Shown here: piece by piece, positions 46,197 through 57,878 of the stretch | Numbering within the stretch: position 1 is the stretch's first letter | Layout of the letters: every line of letters begins with the position of its first letter | Assembly: GCA_947650365.1 (NCBI GenBank) | Contig: OX393557.1 | Span: 47,647,979 to 47,711,978, forward strand | Length of the DNA: 64,000 bases | Source of the DNA: Chamaelirium japonicum | Lineage: Eukaryota; Streptophyta; Magnoliopsida; Liliales; Melanthiaceae | Reading direction: 5' to 3' | Notes under the pieces: generated by a model | Database searches by the model: none | The model's input: only the letters and a program-made list of their open reading frames with translations | Told to the model about the DNA's origin: nothing | Position numbers and translations under genes: made by a program

Positions 46197-49100
46197 TGTC
46201 ACGCCCCAGAAATCTGAAGACCGATCCCTGGGGTGTGAAATGAGAAAAAGAAGAGGGTTCTGGGTTTGGTCAATTAATTTCACCAATTTGGGTTCTCACG
46301 GGGCTTCTTCTACGCTTTCTAATATGAAAAACAAGAAGGAGGGAGAAACAAGAGGGGAATCTTTTAAATTTGATTTTTCGAAAAATATTGTTATTAAAAA
46401 GCAAAGAAAGAGAAATTATCAACAGAGAAAAGATATTATCTAGTCAAGCTCAACCTTCAAAAGTCATATCCTCTCAATATGAGTGACATGTCGGTGCCAC
46501 TACATACTGACAGGAGTCTATCTGAGGGAGCACGAGGCTCAAGCCTCCTACGGCTAGCCAAGTAGTCTCATCCACTCCCTAACACTCAGGTGCACCAGTC
46601 TAGAGTTCCTATCTACAGGGTTAATCAATTTAGTCATTTATATGCACTTATATTTTCATCATGATCTATCCTAGGCTTGGGGCCTTGAGGAGAGGCCTAC
46701 CCAAAAGAATTCAGCTGAAACCATTGCAACTACAACCATAGAATACCAACTAACCGATAAAAACACTTATTCCAATACAATTACAATGTCTGAAGAGAAA
46801 AGACTACAAGATTAACGTACTAAGCAGAAAGGTAACACTACAACTCTAACTCCGCCTCTGGAATCGTACTGCTACTCCTGAGCCTCCGGACCTGCAACTG
46901 AGCCTACTCGTGGGAAAGAGTAGCCCCCAATAGAAAATTGGGAGATTAGCCAAATTAATGGCTAGTGACATCCTAATAGTCTTTAATAATATGAGACAAC
47001 TAATCTTAATAAATTAAGATAAGATCTATCAGTTCTAGTAGAATCAAAGTTTACAGAATGATACCTAAACCTATCAGTAGTCTATATTCACATGCAATTC
47101 CTACTGTCACTAGGTTATCTAACATGAAGTCCATTCAATGTTCTACAGCATTAAAGAACAAATTAAATAAGACATTCATCTAAAGTCACGAGATCATCAT
47201 GTGAACAGTCATACAATTCTAAATTCATATACAGATAAAACACACACTATCAAAATGTGAACCCCGGATATTTTGTTCATCCTGCCCCCGGTCGGGCATT
47301 ACTATAGGGCCTTTTATTTCGATGTAGAGGGCCAACTCTCTCGCCGTGCATCCACCAACACCATGCACTAGTCACCCAGATGATCATAAGGGGTTTCCCG
47401 TCTTTCACGGTGGAGCTCTACCGCCCAACTTGCTTTACTATGGGGACTTCAACTCCCCGGGACAGGATTGCTAGGCCAATCCCTACTCGAGGGCACCTCC
47501 TATTGGCTTTACCATAACCCTTGCCCGTGACCCCTAACTTACTTAACTTCGGCTGTACGCGCAGGGTGGTTCACGGCCCTTGCGCGCACGGGGTCCCTAC
47601 CCTCTAACCAGGTAGATTCTCATATAACATCTTTCAACATATACAATGAAGCTATAAAAAGTCTATTTAATGCTTAACAATTTCCAACAAATTATCCCTG
47701 GTCTCGTACTGCTCTCGCAACCCATGCGAAATAATAAATCAATAAAGTAAGACACTCATCCCAGTGACCCGTGTGCTAGGGTTGCCATACTCCTCTCAGG
47801 AGGGTGGGCCCCGATAATTATTAGTTATTCAATTTATTGATTAATTTAAGGGAATCCTAATTACGGTGTCCATACAATCAAAAGCAATCATTATCATTAT
47901 TATTATATTAATATTTTAAGCATGCATCGCCGGACTTGCGACTCCGCATGCAAGGCGGGGTCCACTTGACCACATGCAACGATGCCCGGCGAGGCCCGCA
48001 TGCAGTGTCATGGACACCTACCCTTAGTCATTCTTATTTTCCACTATTAAAGACCACGCAAGGGTAGTAGATGTCACCTGGTTGTCGATCGCACACGACT
48101 CCGGCTTGCTAGTTGCTTCTGATCCATCTCCGCTGGATCACCACGATCAAGGTCTGATAATAACCACAGCTCCGCATCACAACTCTATCGATTAAAACAA
48201 AAGAATCTACGATGAGGGTTCTATACCAAGGATAGTCGGGCACCCTCGATAGGGGACCAACATTGAGTCGACAGTACGCAAATCCGTACGACTGAAGAAC
48301 TCGAACCTAAACAATACTAGGCCAATCAAGTAAACAGAAGCTAAACCTACTCATCGAATCGGGCTCGAAGAACCCTTTTCGATGGTTCCAGTTTTGCTGG
48401 AATCTGACTTCGGTCGGATGGTTTCGGGTCAAATCACGTAGAACCGGTGAAACCGATCGCATGGTTGGGTCACTAGGGTAGAAGAGGTTCTAGGGTTATC
48501 TTCTAGGTTTAATAGGTGGGACTCAATATTCTGAGCACAATGCCGCTGGTTTCGTCCGAATCCGAGTTCGGACGATGAAACGGCGGTCAAACCACGGTAC
48601 CGCGATAAGATTTGGTCCAAGGATAAAACAGGGGATTAAACAATACAATTACTATGATAAACTATGGCCAACAGGTAGTATTTTCCGAGCCGGTCGAAAT
48701 GGCGCTGGTTTCGTCCAATTCCGAGTTCGGACGGAGAAATGGCAGTCGAACCAAAATCGACTGGTTCACGGGTCTGGTTCAGGTGAACCAGACCGGTTCA
48801 CTAAGTGGGTCGGGTCAGGTCTGCAGGGTCGGGTCGGGTATGCAGTGGAAGGTCGGGTCGGGTTCAGGGCTAAACGGTTCGGGTCTGGGGTTTAGTTATA
48901 ACCTGGAAAATTACAAATCTACCCCCCCTAACTCCTTCTCCACGAGACCAAGATCAGCGGAGCTGGTTCCTGCGCGTCGGTGGCCGACGGGAGGGGCGGC
49001 CTGGAGCGCCGGCGAGCGCTCGGCCGGCCTCTCCCACACCACCCCCACGGAGGAGGCGCGGGGGGAGGCGGCCGAAGCGGTCGTCGAAGCCCGAGAGCCG

Positions 49101-49378
49101 GCCGGAGGGGGCTTCGCATGGAGTAACGGCGGCCGGTGGTGGTGCGCCGGGGAGGGGCTCGGTGCGGCGGCAGTGTCCGCCCGTGCGGGCCGCGGCAAGG
49201 GAGAAGGAAGGGCCGGGGGTCGCGGGGTTGGGTCGCGGAGGGGATGGGAGGAGGAGGGTGGCTGACCTGGGGGTCTCGGCGTGCTCGCCGGGGCTCCGGC
49301 GAGGGGTGGATCGGCTGCTCCATCTCCCTCGATCTCTTCTCCTTCTCTCTCTGTCTCCCGTTCTCTCTCTTCTTCTCC

Positions 49379-49420
<42 letters not shown>

Positions 49421-50373
49421 TTCTCTCCCGTTCTCTCTCTCTCTACTACGTCCTTCTCTCTCTCTCTCTCCCGTTCTCTCTCTTCTCCTCTCGTTCTCTC
49501 TCTATTTCTCTCCCTCTCTCCCGGTTCATATATAAAGGGGGGAGGCTGTTGTGATAAGGGTTGGGGATAGGGTCGGTTAAGGGGAAGGGATAAAGGAAAG
49601 AAAGATTGGGATAAGGACTAAAAGATGTGGATTTATCATCCCAAAATCTTACCCGATCTTCTCATCCGAATTTTGGATTTTTTAAATCCTGGGGAGGCCG
49701 ATCGAGAGGGTCTAAACCCACCTAAAGGTTTGGGAGAAAGGTCCCAGGACTGATCGGGCTCGGTCCCGAGCTCTGAACCGGGCTCGGTTGGAATCGGGTG
49801 CGATTCGTCCATCAACCGGGCTGAAAAGAATAATAAGTCGTAACTATCAAACTGGAAGTCGAAATAGGGCCCGAGAGGATTCGTTGGAAAGGTATCGTCA
49901 ACGCAAACGCGTTAGCGCTTGGTACATAATTTTCTAACTTCTAGATCTCCCGAAAAGAAGAAAAGACTCCAAAACTCAAAATAGAAATAACTATTTATCC
50001 GGGTGTTGGATCGACCCTAACTCAGGCTCATTGGAAGGCTCTCTCAGATCCTCACCTAACGTATCCTGTTTCGTTACGATCCGATCACCCAATCTCTTGT
50101 GGAAAACAAAACGGCTACAACTATCGATCAATTATCGCTTTTCTAGGGTTTATCTGTCGGGCTGCGGAAACTGGCTGCGCATACACCTGATCGTTGCACA
50201 GAACGCACCATCGTGACATGCTCGAAGTTATGGAGAATTTGAACGTAAAACATCCCATAGGTTTATGATCCATTTATTGGAAAAAAGCCCACAGAAAAAG
50301 TCTGGCTGTAAAAAGACGAAACTAGCCATTGAGGATTTCTATTATTCTCAAATCTAACACCACAGGTGTTACA
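46197..50373 (+). mobile_element. 4177-bp insertion in LTR E, probably a long solo LTR
   Basis: It starts TGTCACGCCCC and ends GGTGTTACA, i.e. TG...CA with short inverted ends. It is flanked by TGTCG (46192-46196, 50374-50378), so it is an LTR-class insertion. No gag or pol was seen. A TATA-like CATATATAAAGGGG lies near 49526, about 850 bp before the end, as in an LTR promoter. A ~160-bp-spaced repeat (GCTGGTTTCGTCC at about 48545 and 48705) and a long imperfect (CT)n tract (49320-49515) are inside. Frames over the CT tract are low-complexity and not taken as genes. Confidence 0.72.
49320..49515. repeat. imperfect (CT)n microsatellite
   Basis: CTCTCT runs are broken by repeated TCTCCCGTTCTCT motifs. 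It lies just upstream of the TATA-like motif of the 4.18-kb insertion. Confidence 0.9.
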
Positions 50374-50805
50374 TGTCGAGATCACTTCGATACAAGTGTT
50401 AGTGAATTCGGGTTGCTCCCTATAGCACGGAGACGTAGGCTTCGGCTGAACTCCGAGATCTCACCTCTCGAGTCAACTCTCTGATTGCATCTCCTATCTG
50501 TTTGCATATTGAAAGTATCAACTTCAATCAATAGATCGAACAATGATCTTCGACTCAAACCTTCAATTGACTGGTGCTGCGAAGTCTTCGGATCGGCACG
50601 AATTAAGATTTTCCCCCACAACACTCTCTCCTACGAGGAGGTGGGAGCTGAGATTTGAAGAAGCTAGGAACATGATGTCGTTTTCTATTATAAGAAGTCA
50701 TGTATTATGAAAGTTGATAAGGTAATGCATGACATGGTTTATTCAAATAAAGAGGTTATGATCATTTTCATACTTGATAGAAAATCATTGTACTAAGTTT
50801 CTCTC

Positions 50806-50865
50806 TTAACACCCCAGTATTATACGGGTTTTTCAAATCCGTAAAATATTGGGGCATTACAGACT
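50806..50865. repeat. hairpin at an LTR end
   Basis: ACCCCAGTATTATACGGG pairs with CCGTAAAATATTGGGG across a short loop. On the minus strand it reads TGTAATGCCCCAATATT, a typical LTR start. Confidence 0.6.
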
Positions 50866-51250
50866 GGGCGGTAGCAGCAGCGGCCAAGATCAGCGTCATC
50901 GGAGTCAGCCTTGAGTTGTAGCTTCTTGCCGTCATCGCCTCGATGACGATGAGCAACAGAGACAATATGCCATGGGGAACGGAGGGGTTCAGTTTATGAT
51001 TTCTAGGTCTAGGGTTAATCCCATGGCCTATAGATCCTATGGTTTAGGGTTAGGTTATGAATTTTTAGGTTTATAATTTTTAGGTCTTGAGTTCGGGTTT
51101 AGTTTTAGAAATTAGGAGCAGCATGATTTGAAAATTTAAAGTACAGTAAGGGGTATTTTTATCCACAGGGTTTAGATTCGGTTGACTGTATGTTAACTAA
51201 AGTAGATATGTTTTCAGGAACCGTCCACTAAATCACCCCTCCAAAAAAAT
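50866..51250. repeat. second copy of the dispersed repeat flanking element A
   Basis: It contains GGCGGTAGCAGC, TTGAGTTGTAGC, GGAACGGAGGGGTTCAGTT and TTCTAGGTCTAGGGTT in the same order as 10608-10640 joined to 35905-35955. It shows what the site looked like before the nest. Confidence 0.6.
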
Positions 51251-51593
51251 AAAAATTAAAAATTAAATTAAAAAAAAATATTCATACCCCATAAACATAT
51301 AAACAAACCCTGTTTTCCACACAATTTGAATTGACTTACCCAATTATTATAGATTGACAAAAACACCCTCATACCCCACACACGGACAGTCAAGCCCAAA
51401 CATATAGTAACACGATAGAGAAGGAAGATGAGGAAACAAGCAACGATTGAAAGGGAAACGACGATGACGGCAATGACCACCATCGGCTCTTTGCAACCTC
51501 TAACGATGGGGGATGAAGAGGAGGAGCCACCGACCTCATTCGGAACCGCCGCCAATCTCCGACCTACGTCCTCATCGGTGAGAACTTGAAGGT

Positions 51594-51596
<3 letters not shown>

Positions 51597-51648
<52 letters not shown>
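51597..51648. repeat. (TC)n microsatellite
   Basis: About 26 uninterrupted dinucleotides. Confidence 0.95.
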
Positions 51649-51651
<3 letters not shown>

Positions 51652-51684
51652 CCGATAATCTTTGAAGAACCACAACGTTAGCAG

Positions 51685-52228
51685 TATGGGTGCACATCGG
51701 TTAGAAACCGACCTATTTAGGCAAATCCCAAACCAATCCAATCTAGGTCGGTTTTGAAAATTTTCAATCCGATCCAAACCAAACTAAGATTGGAATCCAA
51801 TCCAATTAAAGTCGGTTTGGATTGGATTGGATGGTCGGTTTAGGCTTTAGATCATGTTCTTATTGGGCTTCCCCCCCCCCCCCCCCCCCCCCCTCCCTCT
51901 ATTAAGACCTAGTTCAAACTTAAAAAATAATAATTGTTATCAAATCATTAGGCCTAAATAAGATTTTTAACTGATTTTGAGTTATCTTTCAGTATTGCAA
52001 AGGTTGTTGATAGCAAGGATATATGAGGATATATGGTATATTGAATAAAATGTTATATGTATGTACATATGTCGGTTCGGTTTAGGTCGGTTTTAAACTT
52101 ACAAATCCGTCAACCGATCCAATCATGTCAGTTTTTAAAAAACTCAATCCGATCCGATCCATTGAGTGTATCGAAATCAATCAAAATTGGTTGGTTTGGT
52201 TGGTTTGATTTAGATATGCACACCCCTA
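51685..52228. mobile_element. hAT-like MITE rich in GGTCGGTTT motifs
   Basis: Ends are TATGGGTGCACA and (inverted) TAGGGGTGTGCA. Flanking 8-mers are GTTAGCAG and GTCAGCAT, six of eight matching, the size used by hAT. The interior carries AACCGACC/GGTCGGTT motifs and a 23-C tract at 51871-51893. Confidence 0.6.
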
Positions 52229-52596
52229 GTCAGCATGTTCTGCGGGATGTACCTGCTCTAGACGGCATCTGACAACACCGACATGCCTAAGAACAAGTTG
52301 TTGAGCACGACAGTGCCGAGCAACTGGGACCCATTGGAGTCGACGGTGCCCCACCGAGGAAGTTCTCGCGGATATAGGTGGTGACGAAGGCTATGGATGT
52401 CGACGGTGAGGCCGGTGGGGTCGTAGTGGCCGGTGAGATTGAGGACGGTGATGTGTAGGTCAGTGAATGGGCGTGTAAATTGCAAGGGTATTTTAGTAAT
52501 AAGAGTGGGATTTGATCCAGAGAAATGGGGTGTATCCAAGTTTGATGAGAAAAGAAGATATGTTTACAGATTATGGGGGTATATTTAACATTTCTT

Positions 52597-52880
52597 TTAT
52601 GATTATTTTGACTTTGCCCCCCAAATTTTGCCTTGAATTAGACTTTACTCCCCACATTTTCATTAATTAGACTTTACCCCCCAAAACTAACTGTTCCGTC
52701 AGCTCACCATCTAAGAGAAAGGATGAGCTGACGGAAAAGAAATAAAGTTTTGGGGGGGGGGGTTGAGCTGACGGAACTGTTAGTTTTGGGGGGTAAAGTC
52801 TAATTAAATGAAAATATGGGGGGTAAAGTCTAATTCAAGGCACAATTTGGGGGGGTAAAGTCAAAATAACATTTAAAAAA
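52597..52880. mobile_element. foldback MITE
   Basis: Two arms of about 120 bp pair with each other. The left arm has TTTTGACTTTGCCCCCC and AATTAGACTTTACC; the right arm is its inverse, with GGGGGGTAAAGTCTAATT. The centre has a shorter inverted repeat around GAGCTGACGGAA and an 11-G tract. Confidence 0.8.
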
Positions 52881-53197
52881 AAAAAAACTGTGCTGTCTAT
52901 ACCTTCTCGCAAAATTAATTAACGCCATCTTCGAATGGAAGGGCAAGCAAGCAAACAAATCAACACCTTCACAAAAAAAAGACCAAATAGCATAAGCTTG
53001 TTGCCGACGGTACCACCATCGAGATCAGACGGTTCAGATAAGATGTGACGCTCAGTAAATCAGCACCATACATTGCCTTCCCTCTTTGCAGGAGTCCTGA
53101 TGTCGTAAAGCTCATGTGGGCCCACGTATCAAGTGAATCAGGACCGTTCACCACTTCATCCACTCTCTCATGAACTCCTCCATGCATCCTGATCACA

Positions 53198-54403
53198 CTA
53201 GAAAGTCCCCCTCCCCTTCATCACGTGATCGATCCCCTCCCCCACCGCCTCCCTCCTCAGCATCTTCTCCTCCTTCGCCTTTCTACAGAACACCACCCAA
53301 CCGTTCACCTCCAGCGCCAGGCACACCCCCAGCAGCGCCGCCAGGGCGGAGCAGTAGGCCAGCTTCGCGTAGGACCGGCCGAGCCCCATCACCTCCAGCC
53401 CCTCGAACACGTTCACCACCCCCACCACCACGCACCCGTACCCCACCAGGTGGTGGTACGACTTCCAGTACTTACGGAACCGGTGCGTCGCCCCCGGCCG
53501 GAACAGAAGGGCCGCCGCCTGCACCCCCCCCATGCTGAACGCCGCCACCCCCAGACCCCGGTGCAGCCCGTACACCACCCCGCGCGACGCCGCTCCCATC
53601 ACCAGCCCCGTCGCGAACCCCGTCGCCCCGATCAGGAACCCGGCTATCTGCACCGCCGCGTGGGCGTAGAACCACGTGGGCCCCACGGACGAGCACTGCC
53701 GGAGGTACCGCGCCAGGACCACCCCGACCGGGAGGCAGAACCCCCAGGAGACGGCGTTCAGCGCGCCGTGCATGGGTCTCAGCCAGCCGGGCAGGGTCCG
53801 GCCCACGGTGGCGGCGGTGGACAGGACGTCGACGGTGGCGCGGGAGCTAAGGTCAGACGAGGTGGTCGGGTGGATCGTGGGCGAGTAGCCCTGGACGTAG
53901 AGGCCCCGGTTCCAGACGTGGTTGACCATGGTCCGGTTCGGGGTGAGCCGCAGGGTCGCGTGGATCTGGACGCCGGCGCCGGCGCTGACCGAGGGGCCAC
54001 CCCTGAGGATGGCGGAGGAGGAGAGGAGGGGGAGGTCCAGGGGGCTGGAGACGAGGGCGGAGCCCTGGAGCTTGACGGAGGGGCCGAGGAGGTATGGGAG
54101 GAGGACAAGGCCGCCGGAGGTGGGGTCGGAGAAGGCGATGAGGGCGCGGGTTCCGGTCATCTCCGGGGATTCCGGGTTGATGCCCCACGCGACCCAGCCG
54201 GAGGGGGAGATGAAGGTGCCGAAGAAGGCGAGGTCGAGGGTGGCGTTGCGGGGGTGGTAGGTCCAGGCGATGGAGGCATCTTGGGTGGGGAGGCTCATGC
54301 ACTTCTCGTAGGTCTTGTGGGAGGTGGCGGTGGTGCAGCGGGCGGCGCCGGCCGCCCTCGGCGTAGGACACAGGAGGAGAGGAAGGAAGAGCAAGAAGAG
54401 CAT
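53198..54403 (-). CDS. DOMON and cytochrome b561 domain protein
   Basis: An intronless 401-residue protein. I chose the ATG at 54403 because it starts a clear signal peptide (MLFLLFLPLLLCPTPRAAG); an in-frame ATG 17 codons upstream gives a poorer N-terminus. Mature residues to about 165 form a DOMON domain (CTTATSHKTYEKC, DASIAWTYHP, FISPSGWVAWGINP), a predicted extracellular haem or redox module. A linker follows, then a b561 core with about five membrane helices and His ligands near residues 212 (PMHGALN), 248 (YAHAAVQ), 281 (GLHRGLG) and 317/318 (SYHHLVG). Family members carry electrons across the plasma membrane, usually from ascorbate. It resembles the Arabidopsis At3g07570 type. The C-terminal tail is basic. 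A TATA-like CATATAAAA on the minus strand (about 54494-54503) lies at the edge of a MITE. GC content is high, as in monocot genes. Confidence 0.93.
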   Translation of the reverse strand: MLFLLFLPLLLCPTPRAAGAARCTTATSHKTYEKCMSLPTQDASIAWTYHPRNATLDLAFFGTFISPSGWVAWGINPESPEMTGTRALIAFSDPTSGGLVLLPYLLGPSVKLQGSALVSSPLDLPLLSSSAILRGGPSVSAGAGVQIHATLRLTPNRTMVNHVWNRGLYVQGYSPTIHPTTSSDLSSRATVDVLSTAATVGRTLPGWLRPMHGALNAVSWGFCLPVGVVLARYLRQCSSVGPTWFYAHAAVQIAGFLIGATGFATGLVMGAASRGVVYGLHRGLGVAAFSMGGVQAAALLFRPGATHRFRKYWKSYHHLVGYGCVVVGVVNVFEGLEVMGLGRSYAKLAYCSALAALLGVCLALEVNGWVVFCRKAKEEKMLRREAVGEGIDHVMKGRGTF

Positions 54404-54487
54404 TGTTGCCGAAGCAGGATGAAATGGAGGGAGTCTGGGGCTTGAAATGGACATTAAATAAATGTTTTGTGTATGTTGAGAGAGAGA

Positions 54488-55355
54488 TTAAGGGTTTTAT
54501 ATGTCGAAATTTGAGTTACATCCTCACTTTCTAAAAATTTGACTTTACCCCCAGGTCTGTCACTTAACCGTGAACTACCGGTTAAAAAGTGGGGGTGTAA
54601 CTCAAATTTCCACATAAAACTCGAGATATAATTCAATTAAAAAAAGGAAAATTTTATTCATACCCCAAAAATATGTAATTAGCCCCCATTTTCTACAAAC
54701 TTGAACACACACTATTTTTTTTTTTTATCATACCCCATTCCTATTCCAAAAATACCCTTCCCCCTTACACCTCACCTTAAATACACCCCAGTTAAATGGT
54801 ATGGCCTACCTTGATTATACCCCAATTAAACACACACCCTCTTGAATATACCCAAATTATATGTCCTCTTGAACTTACAACAATCTTAAATGCATCCCCG
54901 ATGGTGCCGACTTCTCTTTTTTCTCCATTGGTAGAGGGGTTAGATCTCCAATGAAGGAATCTAATCGTGAGAATTGGGGGTTGGGTTTGTTGAGTCCCGT
55001 CATCGCTGTTAAAAAATTCTGAAAAAGTTATTCAAAAACGAATGGGAGATAAGGGGTAATTACGGATTTTTGGGGTATGAATAGGATTTCCTTTAGGTTT
55101 TAGTTGGATGTGGGGTATAAGATAAAGGTATAAATGATATTTTAAATTTTTTGAGTAAGTTATTATAAAACGGGTGGAAAACAAGGGCTATTTACAGATT
55201 TGTGGGGTATGAATAAAATTTTTCTAAAAAAACCCAACTTTTAATGGGTTACTCACGGTCAGGTGACGGATTGGGGGTAAAGTCAAGTTTTTAGGAAGAT
55301 AGGGGTGTAACTCAAATTTCAACATAAAAGTAGGGGGTGAGTAAAAAAACCCTTA
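54488..55355. mobile_element. MITE with ~80-bp inverted ends, containing a second MITE
   Basis: The left end (TTATATGTCGAAATTTGAG, then TTGACTTTACCCCC) is the inverse of the right end at 55245-55345. Inside it, 54645-55225 has its own inverted ends (TTTTATTCATACCCCA...), a nested element. Outer flanks share AGATTA. No coding capacity. Confidence 0.7.
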
Positions 55356-55604
55356 GATTAATTAGCTTTGAAGGCAAGCGAGGATGAGCGATAGGGATTT
55401 TAGTCCGGTGGGTGCAATCGAAGGTTTTGAGCTTTCCACCACTTAAAAGGGAGATTGTGGGAGGTTCGTGGGGACGATCGATGGGGTGGAGGAATGATTG
55501 TTGTTTCAAAGTTTGTGCGTGGTTTTGAAGGCAAGGTAATGGGCGTGGACCTAATGATTGTTGGTTCATTGGAGGAAATGGCTTTGCCTAACCTTCGATT
55601 GAGA

Positions 55605-55755
55605 TCGGATCTCCTCCGGTCGGTCAGCCCCATCGGTGGGCTCGGTACACATCACAGCCGCACGCAATAAGCTGGAGTACGATTCACTTTCGGATTACCT
55701 GCCATCGTGCGGCTGTGATGCACACGGACCCACCAATCGGAGCTGATCGACTAGA
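55605..55755. repeat. long imperfect hairpin
   Basis: The left arm (about 55612-55665) and right arm (about 55703-55757) pair over roughly 54 nt with a handful of mismatches, ending in a perfect CATCACAGCCGCACG stem. The loop is about 35-40 nt. It resembles a miRNA-precursor or MITE-derived foldback in size. Confidence 0.65.
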
Positions 55756-55759
55756 GGAG

Positions 55760-56770
55760 ATTCGAACTCAATGTAATTAGGTCTGCAAAGTTTTCACCGC
55801 AAACCGTACATGAGACATATTGATGGAAATGGCCGAAGGAGCTAATGGTACTGAAGATACCGAGGGCGTGGACTATAGAAGGTCCTCATCATCACTCTGA
55901 TGAGATGATTGTGAATAATGCGAACATCTCGGGATAGACATCTCCACACGCAAGAGCAATTCTTAGGTCTAGGCAATGTACGACATGTACTGTGGTATTC
56001 CATATTTAGTCTTAGAAAACATACTTCACGTACAATAAATTCTGTCTAATGCATGTGAACAATGCATGACTGTCACAACAAATTTATAACAAATAAATAT
56101 TTTATTACTTAAAATAACATGATTATCATGGTACAAAGTTCTAATCATATACTCATATACTCGTTAAGATTGATCGGATGACGTTGTGTGTCACGAGTAA
56201 ATGCATTGTCATTTGCTAACTCATTCATAGCCCATATATTTGTTTTTAATGCGGTTGTGATATTTCTACGTTTTTTTTTAAAGAAATCCCTCTTTGTGTG
56301 GAGGGGGGGTAGGCATGAACCCTACCCGTTTATTGAATAATTAGATGTTTTACAAAAGAGCTAAGAACAAAAGAAAGTGAAAAATACAAATAATCAGCCA
56401 CATATTGTAGAGATATCTTCTCGCCACCTATCAGGCAAGGAAGTGGCCCATAGTCTCACTAGCTGGATTATTCGTATCACAACTATCTCCTATGTGCTGA
56501 ATTTATTAAAGAAATTCTCACATTCCGCTCCAACCATAAGCTCCAGCTCAAGCGATATTTCTACGCTATAACCATAACTCTTTAAGTTTTAACCAAAATT
56601 GCTTGAGAATCATGCACGGTGATGAGAAGCTCTATAATATCTTTCAACACACTATTGTAGCTTTTGACACGGTTAGTTGTAATAATATTGTACATTCTCT
56701 GGGGAAAAAATATTGTACTCCATATTTCTTTGTCAATTTTCACTTAAAAACTGGTGTGTATTAGAATTCA
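55760..56770. other. AT-rich intergenic DNA, no gene seen
   Basis: No supportable gene. Part may belong to the decayed MULE that follows. Confidence 0.5.
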
Positions 56771-57400
56771 CATGCTTTATTTTTTTCATTAATTGATTGA
56801 ATTTCTCAGGTTTCCTTGCCTTCACATCCGTGAATAAGTAACCATATAAAGGTGCATCTTTGAATCTATGAAATAATTTTTGAGATGCGTGGGATGCATA
56901 GAACTAGGGAAATACCTCCAAAAGGACTATCTATCGGAACATGTGTTAAGAGAGCCTCGTGCTGATATAATATAATAACCAAATCCCTAATATGACCCAA
57001 CACGTCTTGCAATTGACTCAAAATCCAATTCCAACTTTTGTTGTTCTCAGATTTTTCAATCCCAATAGTTATGGTGAATATATAATTATCACCATCCAAA
57101 GTAGTGAAAATGAATAAAGTACTTTTGTACTTGCCTTTTAACTAAAACCCATCAACAACAATCACTGGTCTAAGTTTTTCTCTGTGAACAATTTGTAAAT
57201 ATGGTCCGAGGGCAATAAAAACTCACTTGAATATTCCTCCTTTGTTTATAATGTTTGTAATGGTTCCAAACCTTTTTTTATTTTTCAGCTCGCGACAATA
57301 TGCCAGAAGAATCTCATATGAGTGCTCGTACGATTCTCTTAATTCGGTTATTGCAATTTTCTAGCCTTTCATGCTTTTTTCTATAGCTAATCTTCATGCT
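56770..57400 (-). pseudogene. MULE (Mutator-like) transposase fragment
   Basis: Minus-strand translation gives, in order, a FAR1/MULE-type region (ELRESYEHSYEILLAYCREL), FIALGPYLQIVHREKLRPV, IVVDGF with a stop where VDGTFLKG is usual, LKGKYKSTLFIFTTLDG, then GIEKSENNKSWNWILSQL and VLGHIRDLVII. These are the first DDE-region motifs of a MULE transposase. Several stops and a lost frame after 56870 make it a dead fragment. Terminal inverted repeats were not identified. Confidence 0.82.
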
Positions 57401-57878
57401 TGACAATTTCTGGACATCACATATAATCAGAGGCGTAGCCAGAAATTTTTTTTTGGGCTGGGCTGAAACTAAATTAGTTTTTTTTTATAATAAAATTTTT
57501 ACTTTATAAAGAAATACTAAGCAAACATTTTTAAGCAACCATCGATGGTACTAGAAATTATATTAATATAAAAATAGGTTAATTACACTTTGTTTTAACC
57601 CCCCTGTAGTTAAAAAACTACTTTTTACCCCATTGAAGTCAAATAAAAATTACAAAATGAGAGATATTAAGTAGTTGACAAAAGGAGTATTGTGCTAACT
57701 TTTCAAACTTTAGGGAGCGTTTTGGAACAAAGTAAACTATAGCGGGGTTAAGTGTTTTTGGCGGCGATTCACGTTTCGTGAGGACTTAGAGGCGATAGTG
57801 ATTTATGTACGTGTCGCAAGGGGCCAAGGGCCTCACTGGGTTGATGCGGGCTGAGGTCTTGGTTGAGGCGGGCTGACA

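Larger units (their letters stand above)
45563..50620 (+). mobile_element. Solo LTR E, split by a 4.18-kb insertion
   Basis: The parts 45563-46196 and 50379-50620 join to an 876-bp LTR related to B: TGTGGGTGCA start, about eight ~43-bp units (45598-45900), TATAAATAGCAG near 46027, U5 motif near 50428, CCCCCACA end. It is flanked by ACACT on both sides (45558-45562, 50621-50625). No internal element sequence follows, so it is a solo LTR left by recombination. Confidence 0.88.
51265..52590. mobile_element. inverted-repeat element enclosing gene-like sequence and a hAT MITE
   Basis: The left end (TTCATACCCCATAAACATAT... to about 51330) and right end (to 52585) are inverted counterparts, matching the nested MITE at 54645-55225. 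The interior has a minus-strand frame at 52539-52258 (ITVLNLTGHYDPTGL) and one near 51540-51380 with a hydrophobic, membrane-like stretch (VVIAVIVVSLSIVACFLIFL). The gene family is not recognised. It may be a captured gene fragment. Confidence 0.45.

Noticed and set aside
49136..49570. Leu/Ser-rich membrane-like proteins over the CT tract
   Set aside because: Translations of (CT)n give alternating Leu and Ser in all frames; there is no independent support.
53225..54445. 406-residue plus-strand open frame
   Set aside because: It is the complement of the DOMON/b561 gene, is His/Pro/Gly/Arg-rich, and has no recognisable domain. It is an effect of high GC.
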